Origin: Desulfosporosinus fructosivorans
GTDB taxonomy: Bacteria; Bacillota; Desulfitobacteriia; Desulfitobacteriales; Desulfitobacteriaceae
Assembly (NCBI RefSeq): GCF_004766045.1
Contig: NZ_SPQQ01000008.1
Coordinates: 191,297 to 255,296 of the forward strand
DNA: 64,000 nt
Reading direction: 5' to 3'
Under the pieces are notes generated by a model. It had not been told where the DNA came from. It saw only the letters and a program-made list of their open reading frames with translations, and searched no databases. Position 1 is the first letter of the stretch; each line of letters begins with the position of its first letter. The position numbers and the translations under genes are program-made. Positions 8,928 to 17,582 of this stretch are shown in pieces.

Positions 8928-9652
8928 GGCTTCATTCCCTCCCCCAGTAACTGAATGATATGCATGGTTTTCACGGGCTTATTGATCTTTTCGAGATAAC
9001 CTTTAATATTCATAAGGCAGCCCATGTCCATTCCTAAGAGTAAATCTGCTCCTGAGTCGAGAACGTGTTGGGCTTTTTCGGCAACCATCGCCCCAGAAAT
9101 TTTGGGCATCTTAACTGAAAACGTTCCTCCAAAACCACAACAGAGTTGAGCCTCAGGTAAAGGAACTAGTTCCAAGCCTTTGACATGTTTCAAGAGGGTT
9201 AAGGGTGCATCCCCAATTTCCAAAAGCCTTGTAGCGTGACAGGAGGGATGATACGTAGCTTTGGCAGAATAGCTAGCACCTAGATCAGGTTTCTTCAAAA
9301 CATCAACGACAAATTGGGTGAATTCATAACTCTTTTGGATGAGATCATTCGCCTTTTTGAGATATGCGGGTTCTTTCTCAAAGAGCATAGGGTAGTATTC
9401 ATGAATCATGGCAATACATGATCCGCTTGGCCCTACTACGATTTCGCTGTGTTCAAAGGAATCAATCAGCGTACGAGCGACTTCTCGAGCATCATCAAAA
9501 TAGCCGGAATTAAAAGCTATTTGTCCACAACAGGCTTGTCCTTCGGGTACGTCTACGGTATTCCCCAAGTATTTAAGTATTTTTGCCATTGTCATGTCCA
9601 TTTCAGGATATAAAGCATTAGCTAGGCAGGTAGCAAAGAGAGAAACTTTCAT
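8924..9652 (-). CDS. lutA: Lactate utilization protein LutA (CCG-domain Fe-S protein)
   Basis: Two cysteine-rich CCG domains of the HdrB/GlpC/LutA type are visible: CCGQIAFNSGYFDDA and CCGFGGTFSVKMP, with matching downstream cysteines (GPSGSC, GMDMGC). About 242 residues, as expected for LutA. ATG at 9652 (MKVSLFATC) is preferred over 9661 because GGGATGG lies at the right distance upstream of it. First gene of lutABC; no promoter is obvious in 9653-9750. Together the three genes oxidise L-lactate to pyruvate. Confidence 0.92.
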   Translation of the reverse strand: MKVSLFATCLANALYPEMDMTMAKILKYLGNTVDVPEGQACCGQIAFNSGYFDDAREVARTLIDSFEHSEIVVGPSGSCIAMIHEYYPMLFEKEPAYLKKANDLIQKSYEFTQFVVDVLKKPDLGASYSAKATYHPSCHATRLLEIGDAPLTLLKHVKGLELVPLPEAQLCCGFGGTFSVKMPKISGAMVAEKAQHVLDSGADLLLGMDMGCLMNIKGYLEKINKPVKTMHIIQLLGEGMKP

Positions 9653-9759
9653 AAACACCATCCCTTCGTGCGGTAAGCTATCAGAAAACCTCTAGTTGTT
9701 ATATGAATAGTATTTCCTGATATAGCAGTTTTTGATGCGGTTGAATGTGGGGATAATTA

Positions 9760-9801
9760 AAAAGAGAAGTGGTTGGCCAATGGGCCTACCACTTCTCTTT
9801 T
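9760..9801. terminator. Bidirectional-looking terminator hairpin
   Basis: AAAAGAGAAGTGGT (left) pairs with ACCACTTCTCTTTT (right) around a GGCC...GGCC-containing loop, giving a T-run on both strands. It sits between the lutA upstream region and the cse60-like gene and would end the latter's leftward transcript. Confidence 0.8.
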
Positions 9802-9876
9802 CGACGTATTAGACTAGTGCTACTAGCGGTACTACTGATCTGTGTATAAATATGCTAGTCGTGTATTTCCCCAAGA

Positions 9877-10047
9877 TTATCCCAAGATCGGAACATTCGG
9901 TTCATTGTACCAAAGGGAGATGACAGTGGCTGTACCAGTACTCTGAGTGATGTTGACTACCTTGATCCAGCTGTTGTCCTCTATCCATTGATTTATTTCC
10001 TTATCTAAAATTCTAGAGTCTGGGGAACTGAAAATCTTGACTTTCAT
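9877..10047 (-). CDS. Cse60-like small sporulation protein
   Basis: A 56-residue protein starting MKVKIFSSPDSRILDKEINQWI and ending in a short beta-rich tail. The pattern 'KVKIF...LDKEIN.W' fits the Cse60/YteV family of small proteins made in the mother cell during sporulation (family recognition from memory, moderate). ATG at 10047 is chosen because AAAGGACGA lies 8 bases upstream; an upstream in-frame ATG at 10137 would read through the promoter. The gene is monocistronic, followed by a strong terminator. Function unknown. Confidence 0.6.
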   Translation of the reverse strand: MKVKIFSSPDSRILDKEINQWIEDNSWIKVVNITQSTGTATVISLWYNEPNVPILG

Positions 10048-10084
10048 GCTTATTCGTCCTTTCTGTGGGCTTGTATCTAATCTA

Positions 10085-10112
10085 ATCATACGTGAGTCCC
10101 AATGATTGTCAA
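10085..10112 (-). promoter_or_regulatory. Promoter of the cse60-like gene (sigma-A-like)
   Basis: On the minus strand TTGACA (10112-10107) and TATGAT (10090-10085) are 16 bases apart, about 38 bases before the ATG at 10047. The match is to the vegetative consensus rather than to the sigma-E consensus expected for a Cse60 gene. Confidence 0.55.
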
Positions 10113-10224
10113 GATTGAAGGAAGGCCTAGCAAACATTAAGGAAAAGAGGAATAAAGGATTAAATAATAAAAACAGTTAATTCACTAAAAAATACTGAAA
10201 AATCTATTTATTTTTATGAATGTC

Positions 10225-10265
10225 TATGATATGATGATTTTACTGAATGAATGAGTATTCATTCA
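10225..10265 (+). promoter_or_regulatory. FadR operator and promoter of the fad operon
   Basis: TGAATGAGTATTCATTCA at 10248-10265 is an exact match to the 18-bp core TGAATGAnTAnTCATTCA recognised by the TetR-family FadR of Bacillus (established knowledge). It lies just downstream of TATGAT-like -10 sequences (10225-10230, 10230-10235), where binding would block initiation. The fadR start codon follows 35 bases later, so the repressor probably controls itself and fadNAE, with release by long-chain acyl-CoA. Confidence 0.8.
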
Positions 10266-10299
10266 AAGGCATTAATTACTAAAGGGGTGTGTTGATGTC

Positions 10300-10896
10300 A
10301 TGGAAGCGCAGCGCGAGGGTAAATTCGATCGAATTCTCGATGCTGCCATAGATGCTTTTGCAGAATCGGGATTCTATCAATGTCCGGTATCAAGAATTGC
10401 CCAGTTAGCGGGCGTAGCTGAAGGGACGATCTATCTATACTTCAAAAACAAAGAGGAAGTCCTTATTCAGATTTTTCAGGAACGGATGGGTGCCTTTATC
10501 ACAAATATGCGCGGAGAACTTTCGCGTGAAGAAACAACCGAAGCTCACTTGAGGACGATTGTTAGATTACATTTTTCCTATATGGAACAAAACCGGTCGC
10601 TTGCCATCGTGTCTCAACTGGAGCTTAGGCAGTCTAATCCGCGTATTCGCCAAGCCATTAACGGTCCTTTATTGGAGTATTTTCATCTCATCGAGGAGGT
10701 GATCCAGCAAGGAATTGAACGGGAAGAAGTTCCCCAAACTGATCCATGGGTAGCTCGTCAAATGATCTTTGGGTCTTTAGATGAGGCCACAACCGATTGG
10801 GTGTTGGCTCGTAATCCGCGGACCCTCATGAGTGCTGTTGAGCCATTGTTAACTTTATTTAAAGGCGCACTTCGGTTAAAAAACCGGACGATATAA
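10300..10896 (+). CDS. fadR: TetR-family fatty-acid-degradation repressor, FadR-like
   Basis: 198 residues. The N-terminal TetR helix-turn-helix (IDAFAESGFYQCPVSRIAQLAGVAEGTIYLYFKNKEEVL, ~residues 15-55) and the all-helical C-terminal domain resemble B. subtilis FadR (YsiA), which binds long-chain acyl-CoA. The assignment is supported by the consensus FadR operator directly upstream and by beta-oxidation genes directly downstream. The ATG at 10300 has AAAGGGGTG upstream. It probably represses fadR-fadN-fadA-fadE in the absence of fatty acids. It is not related to the GntR-type FadR of E. coli. Confidence 0.88.
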   Translation: MEAQREGKFDRILDAAIDAFAESGFYQCPVSRIAQLAGVAEGTIYLYFKNKEEVLIQIFQERMGAFITNMRGELSREETTEAHLRTIVRLHFSYMEQNRSLAIVSQLELRQSNPRIRQAINGPLLEYFHLIEEVIQQGIEREEVPQTDPWVARQMIFGSLDEATTDWVLARNPRTLMSAVEPLLTLFKGALRLKNRTI

Positions 10897-10935
10897 GAAG
10901 AGGTGCCGATGAACAGAAACGAGAGGAGGATGGAA

Positions 10936-13323
10936 ATGCAGATTCATAAAGTAGCGGTAATAGGGTCAGGTGTAATGGGGAGTACCATCGCAGCACATTT
11001 GGCCAATGCCGGAATCCCGAGCCTGTTACTGGATATTGTCCCTTCCAAATTATCTGCTAAACAAGAAGCAGCAGGATTGACTATGGAGGATCGCAAGTTT
11101 CGAAATAGTATTGCCGAATTGAATATGACTAACCTCAAGAAAATGAATCCCGCCCCATTTTTTGTTCCTGAATTTGCGGATCGGATTGAAATTGGAAACT
11201 TGAGCGATGATTTAGGTCGCTTAAGCGAGGTCGATTGGGTAATTGAGGTTGTTGTGGAACGCCTCGATATCAAAGTGGAGCTCTTTAAAAAGATCGCCGC
11301 GGTTGTTCGTCCAGGGACGATTGTCAGTTCGAATACCTCTGGAATTTCCTTAAAGTCCATGGTTGAGGAGTTACCAGAGAGTTTTACCAATTATTTTTTG
11401 GGAACGCACTTCTTTAACCCTCCACGCTACATGAAACTCTTGGAAATTATTCCTGGGCCTAATACTAACCCGGAAATAATTACATTTTTATCTGATTTTG
11501 GAGAGAGGGTCTTAGGAAAAGGCGTTGTTATAGCCAAAGATACCCCTAATTTCATTGCAAATCGCATTGGCGTCTTCGGCTTAGCTGCAACGCTTAAGGA
11601 AATGCTCCGTTCTGGCTTAACCGTCGATGAAGTGGATGCCTTGACCGGACCAGTTATGGGACGTCCGAAGAGCGCCTCCTTTAGAACGGTTGACCTTGTT
11701 GGATTGGATACCTTTATCCATACCGCCAATACTGTAGCCGTGGGAGTACCAGCGGAAAAAGACAATTTTACACTACCTGAGTTTATGCAAACTATGTTGA
11801 CCAATGGTTGGCTGGGAGATAAGACAAAACAAGGCTTCTATAAAAAGTCTAAAGGGCCACAAGGTAGAGTCATCGAAGTTCTCGATCCACATACGATGAC
11901 CTATGTTCCGAAAAAAAGTGTTAAATTTGCTTCCTTGGATAAAGCCAAAGCGGCAGGAGGATTGACCGAGAAAATTCGTACTCTAGTCAATGGAAAAGAT
12001 GCTGGAGCAGAGTTTGCTTGGAATGTCTTAAAGCCAGTGCTACTTTATGCGGCGACAATCGCTAAAGATATTGCCGATAATATTGCTGGAGTCGACGAAG
12101 GAATGCGTTGGGGTTTTAATTGGGAAATGGGACCATTTGAACTTTGGGATGCTCTTGGAGTTAAAACTATTGCTGACCGCGTTATCGCTGAAGGGGGAAC
12201 AATCCCTCCCCTAGTCGAAGAATTACTCGCTAAAGGGAATGAGCGTTTCTATCAGAAATCAGAATCAGGTCAAGTCTCCTATTTCGAGAATGGAGAGTAT
12301 CTAAAAAAAGCGATCAGCCCGTACTCGTTTTCCATTAAACAAGCTCACAAAGATGGCAAAGAAATTTTGAGTAATGCTGGAGCAAGTTTGATTGACCTTG
12401 GTGACGGAGTAGCGTGTTTGGAATTCCATTCTCCGAGCAACTCCATTGGCGCGGATATTTTGAACATGATTCATAAGTCACTAGCGGAAGTTGAGAAAAA
12501 TTATCTAGGAATGGTCGTCGGCAATCAAGGGAAAAACTTCTGCGTGGGTGCAAACCTCATGCAAATTCTCCTAGAGGCTGAAGAAGAAAACTGGGATGAT
12601 ATTGACCACATGATCCGTGAATTCCAGAATGGAACCATGGCTCTCAAATTTGCCAAAAAGCCAGTCGTCGCGGCACCTTTCGGGATGACTCTTGGCGGTG
12701 GAGCAGAAATTTGCCTCCATTCCCACGCAATTCAAGCCTCTTCGGAAACCTACATGGGGCTAGTTGAACTTGGAGTTGGCCTAATTCCTGGTGGTGGTGG
12801 GACTAAGGAAATGGCCGTGCGAGCAATGGAAGGTGTTCTTCCTGGCGTGCAAGTAGCTCCTGATTACTTCTTTGCCAAACGCTTTGAAGCAGTTGCTATG
12901 GCTCAAGTTTCAACAAGTGCGGAAAAAGCCCGTCAACTTGGTTTCTTGCGTGACCATGACCGTTATAGTATGAACCCAGAGCATGTCATATTAGATGCTA
13001 AAGCACGAGTCATTGACTTAGCTCGTAACTTTAGACCTAATATTCCAACAAAGGTCAAGATGGGCGGAGCAGGGGTTCGTGCCACCTTGGAGCTTGCCCT
13101 ATACGGAATGTATGCGGGGAAATATATCTCAGAGTATGACATGCATCTAGGTAAGAAACTAGCGTATGCCATGACTGGTGGAAATCGTCCGGCAGGAATG
13201 CTCGTGGATGAGCAGTATCTCTTAGATCTCGAACGAGAAGCTTTCATGAGCTTAGTCGGCGAAGCTAGGACCCAGGATCGCATCCGCCACATGCTCGCCA
13301 AAGGCAAGCCATTACGGAATTAG
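10936..13323 (+). CDS. fadN: 3-hydroxyacyl-CoA dehydrogenase/enoyl-CoA hydratase fusion FadN (copy 1)
   Basis: Bifunctional beta-oxidation enzyme, 795 residues. The N-terminal half is an NAD-dependent 3-hydroxyacyl-CoA dehydrogenase: Rossmann motif GSGVMGSTIAAHLANAGIP, catalytic region LGTHFFNPPRYMKLLEIIPGP, and a duplicated C-terminal dehydrogenase domain to ~460. The C-terminal half is a crotonase-fold hydratase (NFCVGANL oxyanion region; GGGAEICLHSH and GLVELGVGLIPGGGG around the catalytic acids). This order (dehydrogenase first) is FadN of Bacillus, the reverse of E. coli FadB. ATG 10936 is chosen for its AGGAGG; GTG 10903 and ATG 10909 are also open. A close paralogue of identical length is at 32254-34641. 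Confidence 0.92.
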   Translation: MQIHKVAVIGSGVMGSTIAAHLANAGIPSLLLDIVPSKLSAKQEAAGLTMEDRKFRNSIAELNMTNLKKMNPAPFFVPEFADRIEIGNLSDDLGRLSEVDWVIEVVVERLDIKVELFKKIAAVVRPGTIVSSNTSGISLKSMVEELPESFTNYFLGTHFFNPPRYMKLLEIIPGPNTNPEIITFLSDFGERVLGKGVVIAKDTPNFIANRIGVFGLAATLKEMLRSGLTVDEVDALTGPVMGRPKSASFRTVDLVGLDTFIHTANTVAVGVPAEKDNFTLPEFMQTMLTNGWLGDKTKQGFYKKSKGPQGRVIEVLDPHTMTYVPKKSVKFASLDKAKAAGGLTEKIRTLVNGKDAGAEFAWNVLKPVLLYAATIAKDIADNIAGVDEGMRWGFNWEMGPFELWDALGVKTIADRVIAEGGTIPPLVEELLAKGNERFYQKSESGQVSYFENGEYLKKAISPYSFSIKQAHKDGKEILSNAGASLIDLGDGVACLEFHSPSNSIGADILNMIHKSLAEVEKNYLGMVVGNQGKNFCVGANLMQILLEAEEENWDDIDHMIREFQNGTMALKFAKKPVVAAPFGMTLGGGAEICLHSHAIQASSETYMGLVELGVGLIPGGGGTKEMAVRAMEGVLPGVQVAPDYFFAKRFEAVAMAQVSTSAEKARQLGFLRDHDRYSMNPEHVILDAKARVIDLARNFRPNIPTKVKMGGAGVRATLELALYGMYAGKYISEYDMHLGKKLAYAMTGGNRPAGMLVDEQYLLDLEREAFMSLVGEARTQDRIRHMLAKGKPLRN

Positions 13324-13338
13324 GGGGGGAAGAAAAGC

Positions 13339-14496
13339 ATGCAACAGGCCTATATTATAGAGTCCAAGCGGACAGCTATCGGTAAAGCGGTCAAAGGTTC
13401 CTTAGCACAGGTTCGTCCGGATGATTTAGGTGCTTATGTTATACAAAATATTCTTAAAAGGGTCCCTGCTCTCAATCCAGTGGAGATTGATGACTGCGTG
13501 ATCGGTTGTTCGTTCCCAGAGGGAGAACAGGGGATGAATGTAGCCAAAATTATGGCAATGCGCGCTGGGCTGCCGTTTGACGTTCCTGGTGTCACGGTTA
13601 ATCGTTTTTGCTCTTCAGGAATTCAAGCGATTTCTATGGCAGCAGACCGGATTCGCCTAGGCGAAGCGGACGTTATGATCGCTGGCGGAGCAGAGAGCAT
13701 GTCTGTAGTTCCATTAGGTGGTTCGAAACCAGCACCTAATCCTTACTTAGTGGAAAATATGCCAGAAGCCTATGTGTCTATGGGTATTACCGCTGAGAAT
13801 GTGGCCAAAAAATATGAAATCACCCGTGAACAGCAGGACGCTTTTGCAGTCTCAAGCCATCAGAAAGCTTGGGCGGCTCAGACTAGCGGGCGCTTTGATG
13901 ACGAGATCGTGCCCGTTCTTCTCCCTAGTTGGGGAAAACCAGGTGAAAAATGGTTTACAAAAGATGAAGGAATTCGCGCGGAGACTACGCTAGAATCGCT
14001 GGCGAGACTCAAGCCCGCCTTCCTGAATGGCGGCACGGTAACGGCAGGGAACTCGTCCCAGACCAGTGATGGTGCAGCAATCACTCTCCTGATGTCAGAA
14101 CGAAAAACACTAGCCCTGGGGCTTAAACCTCTAGCCGTCTGGCGTGGCTTTGCAGTAGCTGGCGTAGAACCAGAACTGATGGGCATTGGGCCGATCAAGG
14201 CCATTCCTAAGGTGTTAAAACAAGTTGGCTTGACCCTGGCGGATATTGATTTATTCGAGTTAAATGAAGCTTTTGCCTCACAATCGCTGGCGATCATTAA
14301 GACGCTGGACCTTGATATTAGCAAAGTTAACGTAAACGGTGGAGCTGTGGCCTTCGGACACCCACTCGGTTGTACTGGAGCAAAACTTACGGCTACTCTC
14401 TTAAGTGAAATGACTAAGCGAAAGCTGAAATATGGCATAGTTACCATGTGCATCGGCGGAGGAATGGGAGCAGCAGGGGTCTACGAGTTACTCTAG
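13339..14496 (+). CDS. fadA: Acetyl-CoA C-acyltransferase (thiolase) FadA (copy 1)
   Basis: 385-residue thiolase catalysing the last step of beta-oxidation. Active-site signatures are all present: nucleophilic Cys in NRFCSSGIQAI, the NEAFASQ motif, the His-containing NGGAVAFGHPLGCTGAK, and the C-terminal Cys in TMCIGGGMGAAG. It starts 15 bases after fadN with a GGGGGGAAGAAAAGC ribosome-binding region. A close paralogue of the same length is at 34653-35810. Probably cytoplasmic, homotetrameric and part of the FadR-controlled operon. Confidence 0.94.
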   Translation: MQQAYIIESKRTAIGKAVKGSLAQVRPDDLGAYVIQNILKRVPALNPVEIDDCVIGCSFPEGEQGMNVAKIMAMRAGLPFDVPGVTVNRFCSSGIQAISMAADRIRLGEADVMIAGGAESMSVVPLGGSKPAPNPYLVENMPEAYVSMGITAENVAKKYEITREQQDAFAVSSHQKAWAAQTSGRFDDEIVPVLLPSWGKPGEKWFTKDEGIRAETTLESLARLKPAFLNGGTVTAGNSSQTSDGAAITLLMSERKTLALGLKPLAVWRGFAVAGVEPELMGIGPIKAIPKVLKQVGLTLADIDLFELNEAFASQSLAIIKTLDLDISKVNVNGGAVAFGHPLGCTGAKLTATLLSEMTKRKLKYGIVTMCIGGGMGAAGVYELL

Positions 14497-14549
14497 GATC
14501 TTGAAATAAGGGGTAAAATTGAACGGCAAATATGGAGGAGGATACAATT

Positions 14550-16319
14550 ATGGAATTAGGAATACGCGGAGGCGGCTTTTTACTTGCTGAAGTTTCTCCA
14601 GATCAAGTGTACGTACGTGAGGAGATAAACGAAGACCATAAGCAACTCAAACGGATGGCACATAACTTTATGACCAAGGAAGTTGCTCCTAAGATAGAAG
14701 AAATGGAAGAGCAACAAGAAGGCGTTGTTCGAGAGTTTATGCGTCAGGCAGGAGAGCTGGGATTACTTGGGCTCGAAGTTCCGGAAGAATTCGGCGGTCT
14801 GGCCATGGACAAAGCCTCTACTGTGGTAGTGGGTGAAGAGGTTCCCATCGGTGGATCGTTTGCAGTTGCGTATGCTGCACATACAGGGATTGGAACCTTA
14901 CCAATCGTTTATTTTGGGACGCCAGAACAAAAGGCTAAATATCTCCCGGGACTTGCAGACGGTAGCAAAGTTGCGGCCTATTGCTTAACAGAACCTGGTT
15001 CAGGTTCAGATGCTTTAGGTGCTAAATCCACCGCTGTTCTTAATGCGGAGGGAACCCATTATTCTCTGAATGGAACAAAACAATTTATTACTAATGCCGG
15101 TTTTGCAGATGTTTTCCTCGTCTATGCAAAAGTTGATGGAAAAATGACCAATTTCATTGTTGAGCGTGAAACTCCAGGTCTTTCATTTGGACCAGAAGAG
15201 AAAAAGATGGGGATAAAAGGGTCTTCTACGCGCCAAGTCATTTTAGAAGATGTCTTGGTTCCTGTTGAAAACGTGGTTGGAGAACTTGGGCGTGGCCACG
15301 TTGTTGCCTTCAATATCTTGAATGTTGGGCGTTTTAAACTGGCTGCTGGTGCAATTGGAAGTGTCCAAGTTGTCCTGGAGACCTGTTTAAAGTATGCTTC
15401 AGAGCGTAAGCAATTTGGAGTTGCACTGAACACATTTGGAGCAATTCAAAATAAAATTGCCCAAATCGCCACGAAGACCTATATGGCGGAGAGCGTTGTA
15501 TATCGGACCGCAGGCCTTATGGAAAATGGATTCCATGGTCTCGATCTAACAGTAAATTGCAGCAAAGAGGCTGGTAAAGCTTTAGAAGAATACGCCATTG
15601 AATGTTCTCTCAATAAAGTGTTAGCTTCTGAAGTCTTGGATTTTGCCGTGGATGAAGGGGTTCAAATACATGGTGGGTACGGATTTATTCAGGAATATCC
15701 GATTGAACGGATGTATAGAGATTCTCGGATCAATCGCTTATTTGAGGGAACGAATGAAATCAACCGTCTGCTCGTGCCAGGAACTCTTCTAAAACGTGCT
15801 ATGACGGGTGAACTTCCGTTACTTCAAGCAGCTCAAGCGGTCAGCAAGGACCTAGTCTCAGTCGGGATGAGTGATGCGGAAGGTTTAGAAGGGCTTAATC
15901 AAATGACGCAGAAGGCTAAGAAATTATGCTTGATGGCTGCAGGGCTCGCTGCTCAAAACTTGGGAATGAGCTTGAAAGATAATCAATATGTCTTAACTGG
16001 AATGGCTGAAATGGTCCTCCAAGTCTACGCGATGGAAAGTGGAGTGCTCCGGGCTCAGAAGGTTCAGACTCTTGACGTTTCTGACGAGCATAAAGCATTC
16101 GTTGAGAAGGCCGCAACTCTAGGAGCATTCGAAGCGTTTGTGATTCTGGAGCAACAAGCCAAAGAAGTTCTTTGTGCAGTTGAGAAAGGGGATTCCCTCA
16201 GTACAGTTCTGGCAGGAATGCGTAAGCTTGTACGTCGCCCCAATGTCGATCTAATTGGTATGCGCCAAGAAATTGCTAAGTATATCATCGAAAAAGAGGT
16301 ATATCCAACTAACTATTAA
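14550..16319 (+). CDS. fadE: Acyl-CoA dehydrogenase FadE-type
   Basis: 589-residue FAD enzyme for the first oxidation of beta-oxidation. Visible signatures: AYCLTEPGSGSDA (FAD/acyl-CoA binding), the GYGFIQEYPIERMYRDSRI signature, and the catalytic-region FEGTNEINR. A C-terminal ~190-residue extension is typical of the Bacillus FadE/YusJ type rather than short-chain dehydrogenases of ~380 residues. ATG 14550 follows GGAGGAGG by 8 bases; an in-frame ATG 18 bases earlier overlaps that site. No EtfAB genes lie nearby, so its electron acceptor is encoded elsewhere. Followed by two terminator hairpins. Confidence 0.92.
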   Translation: MELGIRGGGFLLAEVSPDQVYVREEINEDHKQLKRMAHNFMTKEVAPKIEEMEEQQEGVVREFMRQAGELGLLGLEVPEEFGGLAMDKASTVVVGEEVPIGGSFAVAYAAHTGIGTLPIVYFGTPEQKAKYLPGLADGSKVAAYCLTEPGSGSDALGAKSTAVLNAEGTHYSLNGTKQFITNAGFADVFLVYAKVDGKMTNFIVERETPGLSFGPEEKKMGIKGSSTRQVILEDVLVPVENVVGELGRGHVVAFNILNVGRFKLAAGAIGSVQVVLETCLKYASERKQFGVALNTFGAIQNKIAQIATKTYMAESVVYRTAGLMENGFHGLDLTVNCSKEAGKALEEYAIECSLNKVLASEVLDFAVDEGVQIHGGYGFIQEYPIERMYRDSRINRLFEGTNEINRLLVPGTLLKRAMTGELPLLQAAQAVSKDLVSVGMSDAEGLEGLNQMTQKAKKLCLMAAGLAAQNLGMSLKDNQYVLTGMAEMVLQVYAMESGVLRAQKVQTLDVSDEHKAFVEKAATLGAFEAFVILEQQAKEVLCAVEKGDSLSTVLAGMRKLVRRPNVDLIGMRQEIAKYIIEKEVYPTNY

Positions 16320-16328
16320 GCAGATCAA

Positions 16329-16358
16329 AAAAGAAAAGGGCTTTGGCCCTTTTCTTTT
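16329..16358 (+). terminator. Terminator of the fadR-fadN-fadA-fadE operon
   Basis: Stem of 13 bp (AAAAGAAAAGGGC paired with GCCCTTTTCTTTT) with a four-base loop, directly after the fadE stop and with T-rich right arm. Confidence 0.85.
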
Positions 16359-16382
16359 CACTAATCATGAAACAGATATAAA

Positions 16383-16417
16383 AAAAGGCCATCGTCTTCT
16401 TTGAGACATGGCCTTTT
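16383..16417. terminator. Second terminator hairpin after fadE
   Basis: AAAAGGCCAT pairs with ATGGCCTTTT around a 15-base loop; A-run and T-run on either side make it work in either direction. It insulates the next gene. Confidence 0.75.
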
Positions 16418-16437
16418 GTGCTAAATTGTTTATTCCC

Positions 16438-16467
16438 TTGACTGTGTGTGCATTCAGGGCATAGAAC
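16438..16467 (+). promoter_or_regulatory. Putative sigma-A promoter of the MBL-hydrolase gene
   Basis: TTGACT (16438-16443) and TAGAAC (16462-16467) separated by 18 bases, about 70 bases upstream of the ATG at 16539. Confidence 0.4.
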
Positions 16468-16538
16468 TAAGTAGATCCATTGTACATATTTTACAATCTA
16501 GCAATGAACGACATTTAATCTTGATAGGAGAGGTAATA

Positions 16539-17441
16539 ATGCTTGAAATAACGGAAGTCGGTCAAAATGTACATTTGCTCAAAGTCCAGGTCCCCATTAA
16601 TGTAGAATCAGTTAACCTTTATCTGATCGATGGTCAAGTTCCTACGCTTATTGATGCAGGTACCAATACGCCAAATGTCATAGAAGCGGTAAATGAAGGC
16701 ATGAAACACATGGGTATGAAGCGTTTGGAGCAAGTAATAATTACCCATTGGCACGTTGACCATGCTGGCGCAGCAGCTAGTTTCTCAAAAAAAGGTGCCC
16801 GGATTTTAGTGGGTTCTAGAGATTACCAAGAATGGGCTAGTTTTGTAGGCGGGGAAGGCTTTAGCCAGTTCTATCGATGGGCAACTGAAGAGTGGAAAGT
16901 ACCAGTGAAGGAAATATCCAATATGCTAAAAATTTATAAAGAATTTCATATGTTAACGGCTTTGCCAGACAAAGTTGAATTGATTGAACCAGGCCAGACT
17001 GTATTGGCGGGAGACGACTCTTTACTAGCAATTAGTACACCAGGGCATACGGCTGGACATCTTTCATTTTACAATGAGAAAGATCGAATTCTTTACTCAG
17101 GAGATATGCTTCTCCCTAATGAGATACCCTATCCAGGAATTTGGCAAGAAGGGGATCGAGCAGTCAGTGGTATGTCTAGTTACTTGAAAAGTTTAGATGT
17201 CGTTGAAGCCCTTGAGGCCCTGACATATTTACCAGCGCATGGGGAACCCAGTGATGACCCAGTTGCACGTTGTCAAGAAGTTCGAGAGCAGTTGTATCTT
17301 CAGCTTGACCAGTATCACTCAGCAGAGACCGTGTACTTAAGTGCTTCAAATGTTGGCAGTCAAAAAATTCACCCTGGTGTTCTCTTCTTAAAATTACATT
17401 ATGCATACGGTTGGGAGCAGCTCAAGAAACGTGTAGGATGA
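16539..17441 (+). CDS. Metallo-beta-lactamase-fold hydrolase
   Basis: 300-residue hydrolase. The metal-binding motif HWHVDHAG (His70, His72, Asp74, His75) is followed by the third His in STPGHTAGHL and the bridging Asp in LYSGDML; LPAHGEP supplies the last His. The C-terminal ~60 residues look like the helical tail common in this family. ATG 16539 has GATAGGAGAGG upstream; an in-frame codon at 16446 would read through the promoter region. It may act as a thioesterase or lactonase next to the fatty-acid operon, but the substrate is not known. A terminator follows at 17449. Confidence 0.85.
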   Translation: MLEITEVGQNVHLLKVQVPINVESVNLYLIDGQVPTLIDAGTNTPNVIEAVNEGMKHMGMKRLEQVIITHWHVDHAGAAASFSKKGARILVGSRDYQEWASFVGGEGFSQFYRWATEEWKVPVKEISNMLKIYKEFHMLTALPDKVELIEPGQTVLAGDDSLLAISTPGHTAGHLSFYNEKDRILYSGDMLLPNEIPYPGIWQEGDRAVSGMSSYLKSLDVVEALEALTYLPAHGEPSDDPVARCQEVREQLYLQLDQYHSAETVYLSASNVGSQKIHPGVLFLKLHYAYGWEQLKKRVG

Positions 17442-17448
17442 TATATTA

Positions 17449-17487
17449 CTCAGGTGAAGTGAAAGGTAACTTCATCTGAGGTTTGTT
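17449..17487 (+). terminator. Terminator after the MBL-hydrolase gene
   Basis: CTCAGGTGAAGT (17449-17460) pairs with ACTTCATCTGAG (17469-17480) with one wobble, then GTTTGTT. Confidence 0.75.
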
Positions 17488-17582
17488 ACGACCTAAATTT
17501 GTAGAGTAATCAAAATAAGAAAACACATAATATGGTCTTGAGAAAACATGTTGATAATAGTGAAGGAGGATAGATTAACATT

